In this document: piece by piece, positions 27,970-37,547 of the stretch
Numbering within the stretch: the first letter of the stretch is position 1
How the letters are laid out: every line of letters begins with the position of its first letter
Assembly (NCBI GenBank): GCA_016870715.1
Contig: VGAL01000002.1
Span: forward strand, 1 to 64,000
Reading direction: 5' to 3'
DNA from: Actinomycetota bacterium
Lineage (GTDB): Bacteria > Actinomycetota > Actinomycetes > Nanopelagicales > Nanopelagicaceae
DNA: 64,000 bases
Made by a program: the position numbers and the translations under genes
The notes under the pieces: model-generated
Told to the model about the DNA's origin: nothing
Database searches by the model: none
Seen by the model: only the letters and a program-made list of their open reading frames with translations

Positions 27970-28661
27970 TATTTTTGTTCTGTGAAATTACCAGCGCGAT
28001 ATCCGACCCCTCGCACCGTCAGCACTAACTCTGGCTGATTGGGGTCGCGCTCAATCTTTGATCTAATTCTTTGAATATGCACATTGACCAATCGCGTATC
28101 CGATGAATGTCGATAACCCCACACCTCAGCTAGAAGCGCCTCTCGAGTGAAAACGCGACCTGGCTCCCGAGCCAGGGCCAAAAGTAAATCAAACTCCAAA
28201 CGAGTAAGCGCGATAACTTTCTCGCCCTTTCGAACTTCGTGGGCGACCAAATCAATCGAAACTCCTCCGAATTCCAATTTTGAAGATACTGCGGAGGTTG
28301 TTGCAACCCTGCGCAGTCGGGCCTTGATCCGAGCAAGCAACTCGTTAGTTTGAAAAGGTTTGACGATGTAATCATCTGCTCCTGCTTCAAGGCCCTTTAC
28401 AACATCTGTGGTGTCGCCTTTTGCCGTCAGCATGACGATTGGAATCATCGACTCTGCTCGAATCAATTTACATACTTCGATTCCATCAAGTCCAGGGAGC
28501 ATTAAATCCAAGAGGACCAAGTCTGGTTGAAAGTTGCGAAAAACATCCATGACTTGGTCGCCTCGAGAAACTAAATCAACTTCCATGCCCTCGCCCGTGA
28601 GGACGATTGCGAGCATCTCTGCTAAATCCTGGTCATCATCGACAACCATTATCAGCGTCAT
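27969..28661 (-). CDS. mtrA: Two-component response regulator MtrA
   Basis: OmpR/PhoB-type regulator (230 aa). The receiver domain has the acidic pair VVDDD (7-10), phospho-acceptor Asp52 in LVLLDLMLPG, and the switch lysine in VMLTAKGD. The winged-helix DNA-binding domain ends with VHIQRIRSKIERD and VLTVRGVGYRAG. It overlaps ahcY by 1 bp upstream and mtrB by 1 bp downstream, so ahcY-mtrA-mtrB is one transcript. An ahcY (sahH)-mtrA-mtrB order is seen in other actinobacteria. Confidence 0.97.
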   Translation of the reverse strand: MTLIMVVDDDQDLAEMLAIVLTGEGMEVDLVSRGDQVMDVFRNFQPDLVLLDLMLPGLDGIEVCKLIRAESMIPIVMLTAKGDTTDVVKGLEAGADDYIVKPFQTNELLARIKARLRRVATTSAVSSKLEFGGVSIDLVAHEVRKGEKVIALTRLEFDLLLALAREPGRVFTREALLAEVWGYRHSSDTRLVNVHIQRIRSKIERDPNQPELVLTVRGVGYRAGNFTEQK

Positions 28662-29935
28662 TAGCTGCCATGCTCCCAGGAGTTGAGGTAATGCTCTTGC
28701 TCAGGGGTGAGAACATCTACCTCGCCACCCATACTATTGAGTTTCAAGGTAGCCACCTCTTTATCGATAGTGACCGGCACTTCATGAACGCCAGGTTTGA
28801 GATTCTTGGCCTCGTGCACTAACCACTCAGCGGTGAGAGCCTGATCTGCGAATGAGAGATCCATTACCGCGGCTGGGTGACCTTCTGCGGCGCCAAGATT
28901 GACCAAACGACCCTCAGCCAGAAGGAGTAGACGTCTTCCATCTTTCATCACATATTCATCAGTCTGATGACGAATCTTTGGATTCTTACGTGCATTCTTC
29001 TCTAGCCAGGCAACATCAATTTCAATATCAAAGTGGCCGGAGTTGGCCATGATGGCATTGTCCTTCATTAGCTCAAAGTGTTCAGCTCGTAGTACATCTC
29101 GATTGCCCGTCACGGTGATGAATACATCACCAATTCGTGCAGCCTCATGCATTCTCATTACCCGATAACCATGCATCATGGCATCGAGGGCCTTCGTTGG
29201 ATCTATCTCAGTTACTACCACTTCAGCGCCCAAGCCTTTTGCACGCTCTGCAACTCCGCGACCGCAATATCCAAAGCCGGCAACCACCACGACTTTTCCG
29301 GCGATTAACGTATTTGTTGCTCGGAAAACTGCATCAAAGGTTGATTGGCCAGTGCCATATCGATTATCAAACATATGTTTGGTGTCAGTGTCATTTACAG
29401 CAATCATTGGGAATGTGAGGGCGCCGTCTCGCGTCATTTGCGTCAAACGGATCACGCCAGTTGTTGTCTCTTCACAGCCACCAAGAATTGTCGGCAGTAA
29501 TTCACGACGGGTCGTATGGAGAGTGTTCACCAAATCGCAACCATCGTCGAAGACAAAGTGTGGCGCGATATCGAGCGCAGCATTGATGTGACTGTAATAA
29601 CCATCACGATCGATAGCATTTCGTGCAAAGACGCTGATTCCATACTCGTGTACTAACGCAGCTGCTGTGTCATCTTGAGTCGATAATGGATTTGATGCAC
29701 AAAGCGCCAACTCCGCGCCGCCTGCGGCCAGAGTTCGCATGAGATTGGCTGTCTCTGTGGTCACATGCATACACGCTGAGATTCGGACGCCTTTGAATGG
29801 TTGCTCAATGGTGAAGCGATCGCGAATCTGAGCCAATACCGGCATGCTCCGCTCTGCCCATTCAATTCTCTTCTTACCTTGTGCCGCTAATTCTGGGTTA
29901 GCAATATCGCTCTTAATAATCGTTGCTCTACTCAC
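28661..29935 (-). CDS. ahcY: Adenosylhomocysteinase
   Basis: NAD-dependent hydrolase that splits S-adenosylhomocysteine to adenosine and homocysteine, closing the methyl cycle. The 424 residues contain ACMHVTTETANLMRTL, CASNPLSTQDDTAAAL, the GYGRGVA-like NAD loop VVAGFGYCGRGVAERAKGLG and the C-terminal LTPEQEHYLNSW. It starts at GTG 29935. A possible AAAGG lies about 11 nt upstream, in a 55 bp gap with a short duplicated CCCGAGTG. No SAH or SAM riboswitch fits in this gap. Confidence 0.97.
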   Translation of the reverse strand: MSRATIIKSDIANPELAAQGKKRIEWAERSMPVLAQIRDRFTIEQPFKGVRISACMHVTTETANLMRTLAAGGAELALCASNPLSTQDDTAAALVHEYGISVFARNAIDRDGYYSHINAALDIAPHFVFDDGCDLVNTLHTTRRELLPTILGGCEETTTGVIRLTQMTRDGALTFPMIAVNDTDTKHMFDNRYGTGQSTFDAVFRATNTLIAGKVVVVAGFGYCGRGVAERAKGLGAEVVVTEIDPTKALDAMMHGYRVMRMHEAARIGDVFITVTGNRDVLRAEHFELMKDNAIMANSGHFDIEIDVAWLEKNARKNPKIRHQTDEYVMKDGRRLLLLAEGRLVNLGAAEGHPAAVMDLSFADQALTAEWLVHEAKNLKPGVHEVPVTIDKEVATLKLNSMGGEVDVLTPEQEHYLNSWEHGS

Positions 29936-29990
29936 TAGGACGGAAACCTTTCACTCGGGACACTCGGGACTAACACAGTCACCATGAACT

Positions 29991-31100
29991 TTACCGCCCT
30001 TTGCCTGATACCACCCATAGAGAGCCCTCACCATTAACCCGATATTCGCCGGGTGCCAAGAATGCCCCTTCGTCACCTTCTACTTTGACCGAGATTGATT
30101 CACTCGCTGGGTCAGAAATCACGGCAGCGCCTTTCCAGACAAATGCAATAGCAAAGTTAGCTACGTGGATCGGCTGATTAATTGCACCGTGGAACTCGCT
30201 TAGCGAGAAATCATCGATAGGAGGTTGCCAATGACGAGCACCGCCCTTTGTACCTTCAAAAAGCTCGCTTCTCGGGGTAATGATTTCTGAGGTTTCATTA
30301 CTTTCATTGAGTAAGGCCAAGAAATTCTTTTTATCGATTGGTTTTTTTGTTAAGCCACCTCGAATCACATTATCACTGTTAGCCATCGCCTCGACGGCAG
30401 TTCCTCGCAAGTAAGCGTGGATACATCGCGGCGGGAGGTACACACTTTCTCCGGGAGGAAGCCGCACTAAATTACATAGAAGGAGCGCTAAAGGATCGAG
30501 ATTCGGGGCATAAAGCGTGATTAATTCGTGAAGCCACTCTTGATGGTGCGCGCTCAAGTTTCGTGCTTTTGCCAAGACTTCATCAAGAATATCGAGATGA
30601 TCCTCGATTCCAAGAATGTGATCGAGAATTTCTATCACTGTGGACCCCTTTAACAGAGGCTCGCTAATGATTCTCCTGGCATGTTCAGAATCAAGTTTTT
30701 CGACAAGTCCTAGAATCTCGTCTTTGGATGCCAACCCAATCAACGCATCGAATTGAGAGAGCGCCACAATCATCTCCGGTTTGTGATTATCATCGCGCTT
30801 CACCGATTCAAGTCCGCGTAAATCTGATAACGCAGGATGCACTTGAAGTGAGAGTGGACTTTCTACAGCTAAAATTTTGGCGAGAAAAGGTAATTGACCA
30901 AATTCTTCCGTGAGCTGATCGAGGGTCTGCGAGGAATTTAAGAGGAGCGCTGGTCCATGGGGGCTATCTCCAAACCAAAGCTCTGCCTCAGGCTCCTTAC
31001 TCGACTGCGCGCCTCGATGTTCAGCAAGGGTTTGAAATGATCCCCACGCGTAGTTCTTGACGATGCCCCGAATGGGAATCACTGATGAAGACCTATTCAT
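29991..31100 (-). CDS. manA: Mannose-6-phosphate isomerase, class I
   Basis: Zinc isomerase that converts fructose-6-phosphate to mannose-6-phosphate. The 369-residue cupin-type protein has YAWGSF near the N-terminus, PFLAKILAVESPLSLQVHP (about 73-91) with metal-binding Gln-x-His, HKPEMIVALS, and VYLPPRCIHAYLRG, which includes the second metal histidine. It overlaps the Trm112-like gene by 4 bp (ATGA). With PMM (31258) and the pyrophosphorylase (37921) it gives a complete route to GDP-mannose. Confidence 0.95.
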   Translation of the reverse strand: MNRSSSVIPIRGIVKNYAWGSFQTLAEHRGAQSSKEPEAELWFGDSPHGPALLLNSSQTLDQLTEEFGQLPFLAKILAVESPLSLQVHPALSDLRGLESVKRDDNHKPEMIVALSQFDALIGLASKDEILGLVEKLDSEHARRIISEPLLKGSTVIEILDHILGIEDHLDILDEVLAKARNLSAHHQEWLHELITLYAPNLDPLALLLCNLVRLPPGESVYLPPRCIHAYLRGTAVEAMANSDNVIRGGLTKKPIDKKNFLALLNESNETSEIITPRSELFEGTKGGARHWQPPIDDFSLSEFHGAINQPIHVANFAIAFVWKGAAVISDPASESISVKVEGDEGAFLAPGEYRVNGEGSLWVVSGKGR

Positions 31101-31261
31101 CCACGCTTTCGAGCAGAATCTATGAGGAGAACCGGAATCTTATTTCGAATCGGGTAGTCAAGAGAACATGCTTTACAGAAAAGTGATTCGGTCTCGAGTA
31201 TCAAATCTCCGCGACACTGCGGGCAGACGATTATCTCTAAAATCTTAGGATCGACGCTCAT
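31097..31261 (-). CDS. Trm112-like zinc-ribbon small protein
   Basis: A 54-residue gene translated from ATG 31261: it begins MSVDPKILEIIVCPQCRGDL and continues with a second pair CKAC at residues 29-32 and YPIRNKIPVLL. Two CxxC pairs (Cys13/16, Cys29/32) and the PIRxxIPxLL motif identify the Trm112/YcaR family, which in eukaryotes and archaea activates methyltransferases; the bacterial role is unclear. It overlaps the PMM stop and the manA start, each by ATGA, so it is translationally coupled within pmm-trm112-manA. Confidence 0.88.
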   Translation of the reverse strand: MSVDPKILEIIVCPQCRGDLILETESLFCKACSLDYPIRNKIPVLLIDSARKRG

Positions 31262-32616
31262 TGCCGAATCACCTCCAATGCCTCATCGCGGATACGACAC
31301 ATTACATCATCGGAATCAGCTTCGACATTCAAGCGTAATAAGGGCTCGGTATTAGATGGCCGCACATTCAGCCACCAACTCTGTGAAGTTATCGTCAAGC
31401 CATCTAAACGATCAATTTCGCCTTGAGTACCAAAGGTCTGCTCAATTCGTTTGAGTGCACTATGTACATCGCTCACTTTTGAATTTATTTCTCCGCTATT
31501 TCTGTACTTTCGGTACTTTCTCATCAATGAAGAAAAGGTAGTTCCGGTAGCGGAATTACCTAGTGCTGAAATCGCATATAGAGCGGCCAGCATCCCAGAA
31601 TCTGCATTCCAAAAATCCTTGAAGTAGAAGTGACCTGAATGTTCACCGCCAAATATCGCACCTGTCTCGGCCATTTGTGCTTTTATATTGGAATGCCCAA
31701 CCTTGCTTCGTGAAGCAACACCACCATTGGCGGCAATAGTCTCTGGAACAATTTTTGAAGAGATTAAGCTATAGATAATTGTGCTTCCTGGAACACGTTT
31801 CAACTCACTCTCCGAAATCAGCGCAGTGAGTAGTGAAGGTTCTACCACATGACCGTGCTCATCAACCAGAAAACATCGGTCTGCATCACCATCAAATGCC
31901 AAGCCAAGATCTGCCTTTTCAGCGAGAACTCGCTCTTGCAAATCGACAAGCGTGGAGAGATCAAGAGGATTAGCTTCATGATTGGGAAATGAGCCATCTA
32001 ATTCAAAATATAAGGGGATGATTTCAAGATCTAGCGAGCCAAGCACGCTGGGAACAGTGTGGCCTGCCATACCATTTCCCGCATCGACTACTACTTTCAA
32101 ACGACGAATCCAATCACATGGCACCAATTTGCGAAGGTAAGCTCCATAGCCCTCCAGAAGATCTTCTTTTCGCTCCGCTCCTTTTTTCTCTGATACTGGA
32201 AGTGCGCCATTAATTAGAGATTTACGAATTTCCTCTAAGCCCGACTCTGCTCCGATTGGTTTAGCTCCCGCACGAGCCAATTTAATTCCGTGATACGCAG
32301 CAGGGTTATGACTTGCTGTAAACATTGCGCCAGGAATATTCATAACTCCTGTTGCGTAATACAACTGGTCAGTGGCTGATAGACCAATATTCACTACGTT
32401 GGTTCCAGTAGCGCGAACCCCCTCGGAAAATGCTGCCACGAGAATTGGTGATGAGGGGCGCATATCAAAACCAATCACAACCTCAGGTGCCTTCACGAGA
32501 TTGGCAAACGCAACTCCAACATCTCTGCAGAATTCTGGAGTTATTTCAGAACCAACCAAACCCCGAATGTCGTATGACTTAATAATTGGCGCAAGCGATT
32601 GCGCGGTGTATCCCAC
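31258..32616 (-). CDS. manB: Phosphomannomutase/phosphoglucomutase
   Basis: Interconverts mannose-6-phosphate and mannose-1-phosphate (and probably the glucose forms). The 452-residue alpha-D-phosphohexomutase shows KSYDIRG (13-19), the phospho-serine loop FTASHNP with Ser102, the metal loop AFDGDADRC, GGEHSGHFYF for sugar specificity, and RPSNTEPLLRLN in the phosphate-binding domain. It starts at GTG 32616, 5 bp after the DUF3499 stop. PMM followed by DUF3499 matches M. tuberculosis Rv3257c-Rv3258c. Confidence 0.96.
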   Translation of the reverse strand: MGYTAQSLAPIIKSYDIRGLVGSEITPEFCRDVGVAFANLVKAPEVVIGFDMRPSSPILVAAFSEGVRATGTNVVNIGLSATDQLYYATGVMNIPGAMFTASHNPAAYHGIKLARAGAKPIGAESGLEEIRKSLINGALPVSEKKGAERKEDLLEGYGAYLRKLVPCDWIRRLKVVVDAGNGMAGHTVPSVLGSLDLEIIPLYFELDGSFPNHEANPLDLSTLVDLQERVLAEKADLGLAFDGDADRCFLVDEHGHVVEPSLLTALISESELKRVPGSTIIYSLISSKIVPETIAANGGVASRSKVGHSNIKAQMAETGAIFGGEHSGHFYFKDFWNADSGMLAALYAISALGNSATGTTFSSLMRKYRKYRNSGEINSKVSDVHSALKRIEQTFGTQGEIDRLDGLTITSQSWWLNVRPSNTEPLLRLNVEADSDDVMCRIRDEALEVIRQ

Positions 32617-32621
32617 GCCAA

Positions 32622-32972
32622 TTACTCTGAAGGAAGCGCACGCAAATGTCCACGCCGACCAATGGTGGGCGCAGTTGGTTCAGGAACATTTGAGATAACG
32701 CTGCGAACTGCTTCTGCGATTGCTAGAAGATCATCTTCGCTTGGGCCAGGCTCAAACTCCTCGTTGGCTAATCGGATCAGTTCCCAACCTCGTGGTGCCG
32801 TCAACTTTGCACCATGGTCGCTGCAAAGATCGTAGCTATGCGGCTCTGCATAAGTTGCCAAGGGCCCTAATACAACTGTCGAATCGCTATATACATATGT
32901 GAGCGTCTGCATCGCAGGCAGAGCACACCCGGTGCGGGTGCACTTACGTGAGGCAGGGCGCAACTTAGCCAT
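32622..32972 (-). CDS. DUF3499 family protein
   Basis: Actinobacteria-specific small protein (116 aa). Cysteines in SRKCTRTGCALPA (residues 9-17) and YDLCSDHGAKL make a likely zinc-binding site, and TLTYVYSDSTVVLGPLA lies between, as in other DUF3499 members. The C-terminal 35 residues look disordered. Its function is unknown, but the gene is consistently placed between whiB2-linked envelope genes and manB. I start it at ATG 32972, which is 6 nt after TACCTT; a TTG two codons upstream overlaps that spacer. Confidence 0.9.
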   Translation of the reverse strand: MAKLRPASRKCTRTGCALPAMQTLTYVYSDSTVVLGPLATYAEPHSYDLCSDHGAKLTAPRGWELIRLANEEFEPGPSEDDLLAIAEAVRSVISNVPEPTAPTIGRRGHLRALPSE

Positions 32973-32978
32973 AGTCAA

Positions 32979-32984
32979 AAGGTA
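32979..32984 (-). promoter_or_regulatory. -10 element (TACCTT) for leaderless DUF3499-manB-trm112-manA unit
   Basis: TACCTT is 6 nt before ATG 32972, at the edge of a 91 bp gap, and would drive the four-gene GDP-mannose operon. Confidence 0.5.
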
Positions 32985-33063
32985 TATCTGAATAACTTTT
33001 GATTCTGGGATGCCACTCCGTTCTTATACGAGCGGAATCTACTGATCGCTGATCTACTCCAGG

Positions 33064-34389
33064 CTAGTTGAGACTATTCGAGTCTGGAATTAATAGCGTG
33101 GAATCGATAACAGGAAGTGTGGTCACTTCCTTCGATTGTGCCGGCGCCAGGGGCGCAGATGCCACCCCCGAGATACTTTCTATAGTGATGGCTAGCAATT
33201 TTGGCGGAGCTCCGGCGCTAAATTGGATTTCGCGCGCCGTGTCAGGCACTTTCCAGAGCCCCATTGGGTCCGTTGTCATGGTGACTGTGGACCGCTTCCC
33301 ACCTGACTTCACCACAACGAAAGAGACCTTGGGCTCCGATGAAACTATGGAGAGGTAGCCAGACCTCTCTGGCAATGCAATTTTCGAATCTTGATTTTTT
33401 TGCGCGCTACCCGACCAAATCAGTTCACGTCGTTTATCAAATGTACCCCGCGTAACAGTGCTTGCGATTATCGGCTCAGTAGCTCGGAGCTGCAATGAGA
33501 AGAGTTGATCATTAGGCAACTCAGGAAGTTCGACTTCGACCACTCTTTGAGCTGGTACCCGAATTGAGTCCAATCCCACTGGAGCAAAAATTCCTGATTT
33601 AGAAAGATAATTAACTTGGATAATTGCATCTGTCTCCCCCGGTACGAAAATTCGTATCTTCTGCGAGGTGATTTTCGATTTCTTGGAAAATTTCGGTCCA
33701 GGCACTCCAACCATGATGACATTTTTATCCGGTGCTGCACTGACCGGAACAAAATCAGCGCCGTAAGGCGTCAATCCTCGACGGCGCTCATCAAGCAAAG
33801 TTGTATTGACCAGTCCTGAACGGGAGATGACATTGAAAGCAGTCAAATTCTTCCCAGGCATAAAAGTTGTTAAGGAATAATTCTTAGTGCTACGCGCTGG
33901 AATTGTGAGCGTTCGACTCCCCTCACTCCCATCTTCGCTCCAAAGTTCAATATCGATAATGGCTTTACCGAGATTCTCATTAGTGAATTGGAAATATCCA
34001 AGACTTGAAACATCTGAAGTTCCGCCTACGAACCAAAATTCACCAGAAGAAGATGTGCACTGGGTGAGCGCTAGCCACGTCGATGGTTTTGAGGCAAGAA
34101 GTATTGGCGTGCCTGATTCACCTTCGATAACCCTGGCCTTCGTTGAAATGGATAGCGAACGATCTTTCCCTTTCTTTAGTGGGCGATTCTTCTTGTCAAT
34201 GAGCGCGCTCTTGACTGCCTTTGCACCAACGTGAATCACACCGTTCGTATTTGAATTCCCACTCTTAGCTGGACACACGAATGTTGAAGCGCTCTCTACG
34301 AATTCCCTTTTTTCAGGTTTATTCGGGATTGCAGTCGTAGCTGCAATGAGCCCGATGAAAGTTGCAAGAATGTAGAGTCGTATTCTCAT
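33064..34389 (-). CDS. DUF5719-type exported protein
   Basis: 441 residues with an N-terminal signal anchor (YILATFIGLIAATTA, about 6-20) and then a wholly extracytoplasmic beta-rich region without recognisable catalytic motifs. Features include several Ser/Lys-rich stretches and WSEDGSEGSRTLTIPARST. Placement after a giant glycosyltransferase and near whiB2 fits the actinobacterial DUF5719 family, linked to envelope polysaccharide assembly by context only. GAGGAAG precedes the ATG by about 4 nt, and the ATG overlaps the glycosyltransferase stop by 4 bp. Confidence 0.75.
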   Translation of the reverse strand: MRIRLYILATFIGLIAATTAIPNKPEKREFVESASTFVCPAKSGNSNTNGVIHVGAKAVKSALIDKKNRPLKKGKDRSLSISTKARVIEGESGTPILLASKPSTWLALTQCTSSSGEFWFVGGTSDVSSLGYFQFTNENLGKAIIDIELWSEDGSEGSRTLTIPARSTKNYSLTTFMPGKNLTAFNVISRSGLVNTTLLDERRRGLTPYGADFVPVSAAPDKNVIMVGVPGPKFSKKSKITSQKIRIFVPGETDAIIQVNYLSKSGIFAPVGLDSIRVPAQRVVEVELPELPNDQLFSLQLRATEPIIASTVTRGTFDKRRELIWSGSAQKNQDSKIALPERSGYLSIVSSEPKVSFVVVKSGGKRSTVTMTTDPMGLWKVPDTAREIQFSAGAPPKLLAITIESISGVASAPLAPAQSKEVTTLPVIDSTLLIPDSNSLN

Positions 34390-37300
34390 GCAACTTCCTC
34401 ATCAGTAAACTCTGACTGCTTACGTCCACGTGGAAGCGCCAAGAAGAGAAGTAGTCCGAGCATGGCAAGTTGTAGTGAAATCCCCGCGCGATGCAGTATT
34501 CCATCATGGAATAACACCGCTCGCCCAGATTCTGGGATTTCAAACTCCATTAGCCCTAACTGCGTCTCCTTTGGCGTGATGATTCGACCAGCATGCAAAA
34601 TGCGCCATCGCGAATCGAATGCTTCTGCAACATTTACTCTTCCTGCGCTGGGGAGGTCGAATTCCCCACCCACAAGTTCTGATGGCATTTCTATGGCCTC
34701 TGTATCAGACTCAACTTCTTGACCAGTCGGTTGGAAACGAATTCTTGATGTCAATCCTGAAACTTCCCACAAGATTCCATCTGGCGTTGCCGACAGACGA
34801 GTAAGCCCGCCAATGCTATCAATCTTTCGCGCTAGCGCTTTGTTTCTTCGACTATCTTCTAAATATAGATATCGAATTCCAAATTGTGCAAGGTTTGCTG
34901 CGGGGGCATTACCTGCTCCAGCAGTTATCTCACTTATCGTTCTCGTTAAAATCGGAGACTCGTTGGGTAGTGAACTGATCTCGCCAAAGCGCACATCTCG
35001 CTCGCGTAGAACTACATAGGAAAAACTTTGAGCACCAATCGAATTCACGCTACTGCTCGTGCGTAAAATCAGAGTCTTAGGTCGATCCGCATTCTCTGTC
35101 ACAGTGGCAATGAACGGAGGCAACACTGAAGAATAATTGGCTTTCACCGGAGCGCTTGGTGCACTTGAAATAAACCAGAGCGTATTTGCTACCATGCAAT
35201 ATCCAGTGAAAATGACTACAGCCACGGTGGCAACGTGACTACGACCAAATGATGAGTTCCGAAGGCGTTCTAAACGACCTTCACTGAGAATTGCCAGGGA
35301 CCTTGATGCAAAGAAGATTGCCAAGACCAAGAAGCCGCCTGGCCAAATTCTCTGTGAAAGCGAATTTCCAACTGATGTCACAGCTATAGAACTCACTAGT
35401 GCTGCTAAGAAAATTGAAGAAAGTATCGCAAGAGAATCTATGAACGCCTTGCGAGAAAATAGAGCAACAACGCCTATCAATAGCGTGGCGCTCATAACAT
35501 AAGAAGGCGCATGTCCGAATGGTTGAAGATTTCCAAGCAGGGCGCGCAGACCAGACCCGATAGGGGCAGGTGCTCCTTGATCCACGAGAAATTGGCTTGG
35601 GTTGAGAATGTTGGAGAGGTTCCAAGGAGCAAGCATGATGAATGAACCACACACAGTTGCCGCATATATCAGGGCTCGTTTAGTCAGAACATGAGAATCA
35701 AATCCTTGAACTCGCAAATAGATGAGATGGATAAGAGCAAAGAGAAGAGCGGAAATAAGAATTTGAAAGGAAATCGCAGAGGTCAATCCAAGTGCGATGG
35801 TGATCACAGATATTCTCCGCCAACTAACCGCGGTTTCAGGCTGAGTAAAAATTGGGAGTGCAACAAGTGCAATCAACGGAAGAAAAATAATCAGAATCAC
35901 CGTGCTCACAAAACCCGAATCAAGGGAGGTAAAGAGCAGGGCGGAGGTGGCGTACATCAACCCAGAGAGTGCGGCATTCCACTTTCCCACTCCTGTGCGC
36001 CGAAGGAAGAGATACATGGTTAAGAGCGCAAAAAATGGGGCAGTTGCAAAGGCAATCGCGATAGAGAGCGCAGGATTTCCACCTGTACTCGCCGCAAGTA
36101 GGGCAAGGAGTGCGGTAAACGGATGGCTGCTGCGACCAGACCCAATTCCTAGCGAGTGCCAGGACTGACCATAGAACTCCAAATAATCAAAGGCGCTTGG
36201 CCCAACTTGTGCAAGCGCTCCACCAGATAACGAACCAAAACGTGATCTGCTTGCTACCAATGAAAGAAGGAGGAGGGGTAGGGCTGTAATGACAAGAGGT
36301 TTAGTCAGGCTCTGACGCCAGAATCCTGAATGCACAGGAGCCAGAAGCTCGCCGTCATCCGAATCATCAGTGTCACTAAATACATTGCCGACTACCGGCT
36401 CTGGCACCCGTTCAACTCTCCGCAAGAGCAAATCTCGGATACGAAGTGCTCCCAGTTTGATTTGCTCACTCCAAGGCGCCAGCAATGGTCGAATTACTCT
36501 GGCTGGCAATAGACGATTTTTTCTTCGCATTTGACGAGCTGAACGAAGTCGATCTAACCGCGTAAATAAAAGTGCGACCGCTGCTAATTCATCGAGAGCA
36601 TAGCCTGGCAACTTCGCCAACAAATATCCAGCGGCACGCATGATTGCTGAGACAAATATTCGTAGCGTGATCCAAGGCAAAGTCCAGAGCGGCAAATTGG
36701 CAAGAAGCACGAATGCTGCATGTCGCCGATCGAGAAGATGAGGGCGATGAAAGGCGCCACCTGCAACATCGATTGCGCGACGTTCTGTTGCTGCGGCCTC
36801 TGCATGAAAAAGTTTCGCGCTTGTAACGCAGATTATTGAATACCCCGCCATATGTGCGCGCATTCCAAAATCCACGTCATCACGAAATAGCGGGAGATTT
36901 TCGTCAAAGCCACCAATCTCTTCAAAGAGATCTCGTCTGATGAGCGCGCCGGCTGTGCTCACTGCCAAGACCGGTAAGGCCCCATCACCATCATGTTGAC
37001 CTTGATCGCGTTCGTTACGTTCTAATCCAGTCCATCGTGCCCCGTTATGCGCAATCGTCACCCCAATCTCCAATAAATGGGAGCGATCATGCCAACCTAA
37101 TATTTTCGGCCCCGCTACTCCGACATTAGGTCGCGCCGCTACCGCTTCAAGAAGAGCTGCGAGCGCCTCGGGTGCAGGAGCGCAGTCATCATGGAGAAGC
37201 CAGAGCCACTCGACCTCCACCTCTGGCTCAATCGGAGGCAATTGCGAGAGCGCAGCTGAGATTGCGCCTCCAAATCCGCTATCGCCGGCGATCTCCAGAA

Positions 37301-37487
37301 CATCAATTCGAGAGTTTCGAAGTAACTCAACGGAGCCATCGTGAGATCCGGTGTCGACCGCGCAGAGATAGTCAGGAGGACGAACTTGGCTAGAGATCGC
37401 TGCAACTACCTCGGGGAGCCAACGCGCGCCATTGTGGCTCACCACGATGGCGCTCACCCGTGCGGCGGGAGAACTCTCGACAGACAC
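34386..37487 (-). CDS. GT2 glycosyltransferase fused to a multi-helix membrane domain
   Basis: A 1033-residue protein. Residues 1-260 are a GT-A family 2 domain: VSAIVVSHNGARWLPEVVAA, AVDTGSHDGSVELL, LLHDDCAPAP with the acidic metal motif, VSTAGALIRRDLFEEIGGFD, and FRDDVDFGMRAHMAGY. Hydrophobic segments begin near 255-290; after a basic loop about ten or more helices span roughly 385-765. An extracytoplasmic part (about 780-990) and a last helix (about 1000-1018) follow. The architecture matches large actinobacterial glycosyltransferases coded near whiB2 and suggests polymer synthesis or lipid-linked sugar transfer at the membrane. GTG start, 7 nt after TAGGGT, so leaderless. Confidence 0.88.
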   Translation of the reverse strand: MSVESSPAARVSAIVVSHNGARWLPEVVAAISSQVRPPDYLCAVDTGSHDGSVELLRNSRIDVLEIAGDSGFGGAISAALSQLPPIEPEVEVEWLWLLHDDCAPAPEALAALLEAVAARPNVGVAGPKILGWHDRSHLLEIGVTIAHNGARWTGLERNERDQGQHDGDGALPVLAVSTAGALIRRDLFEEIGGFDENLPLFRDDVDFGMRAHMAGYSIICVTSAKLFHAEAAATERRAIDVAGGAFHRPHLLDRRHAAFVLLANLPLWTLPWITLRIFVSAIMRAAGYLLAKLPGYALDELAAVALLFTRLDRLRSARQMRRKNRLLPARVIRPLLAPWSEQIKLGALRIRDLLLRRVERVPEPVVGNVFSDTDDSDDGELLAPVHSGFWRQSLTKPLVITALPLLLLSLVASRSRFGSLSGGALAQVGPSAFDYLEFYGQSWHSLGIGSGRSSHPFTALLALLAASTGGNPALSIAIAFATAPFFALLTMYLFLRRTGVGKWNAALSGLMYATSALLFTSLDSGFVSTVILIIFLPLIALVALPIFTQPETAVSWRRISVITIALGLTSAISFQILISALLFALIHLIYLRVQGFDSHVLTKRALIYAATVCGSFIMLAPWNLSNILNPSQFLVDQGAPAPIGSGLRALLGNLQPFGHAPSYVMSATLLIGVVALFSRKAFIDSLAILSSIFLAALVSSIAVTSVGNSLSQRIWPGGFLVLAIFFASRSLAILSEGRLERLRNSSFGRSHVATVAVVIFTGYCMVANTLWFISSAPSAPVKANYSSVLPPFIATVTENADRPKTLILRTSSSVNSIGAQSFSYVVLRERDVRFGEISSLPNESPILTRTISEITAGAGNAPAANLAQFGIRYLYLEDSRRNKALARKIDSIGGLTRLSATPDGILWEVSGLTSRIRFQPTGQEVESDTEAIEMPSELVGGEFDLPSAGRVNVAEAFDSRWRILHAGRIITPKETQLGLMEFEIPESGRAVLFHDGILHRAGISLQLAMLGLLLFLALPRGRKQSEFTDEEVA

Positions 37488-37494
37488 GGCTCTA

Positions 37495-37500
37495 ACCCTA
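37495..37500 (-). promoter_or_regulatory. -10 element (TAGGGT) for leaderless GT2 gene
   Basis: TAGGGT is 7 nt before the GTG at 37487, showing that the leaderless pattern also holds for a GTG start. Confidence 0.5.
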
Positions 37501-37547
37501 AGGTCAGTGGGGTAATTGTGGACGGTGGGCCTGGAATTTAGCGGGCT

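Noticed and set aside
29936..29990. SAM or SAH riboswitch before ahcY
   Set aside because: The 55 bp gap is too short and has no recognisable conserved core; only a short CCCGAGTG duplication is visible.
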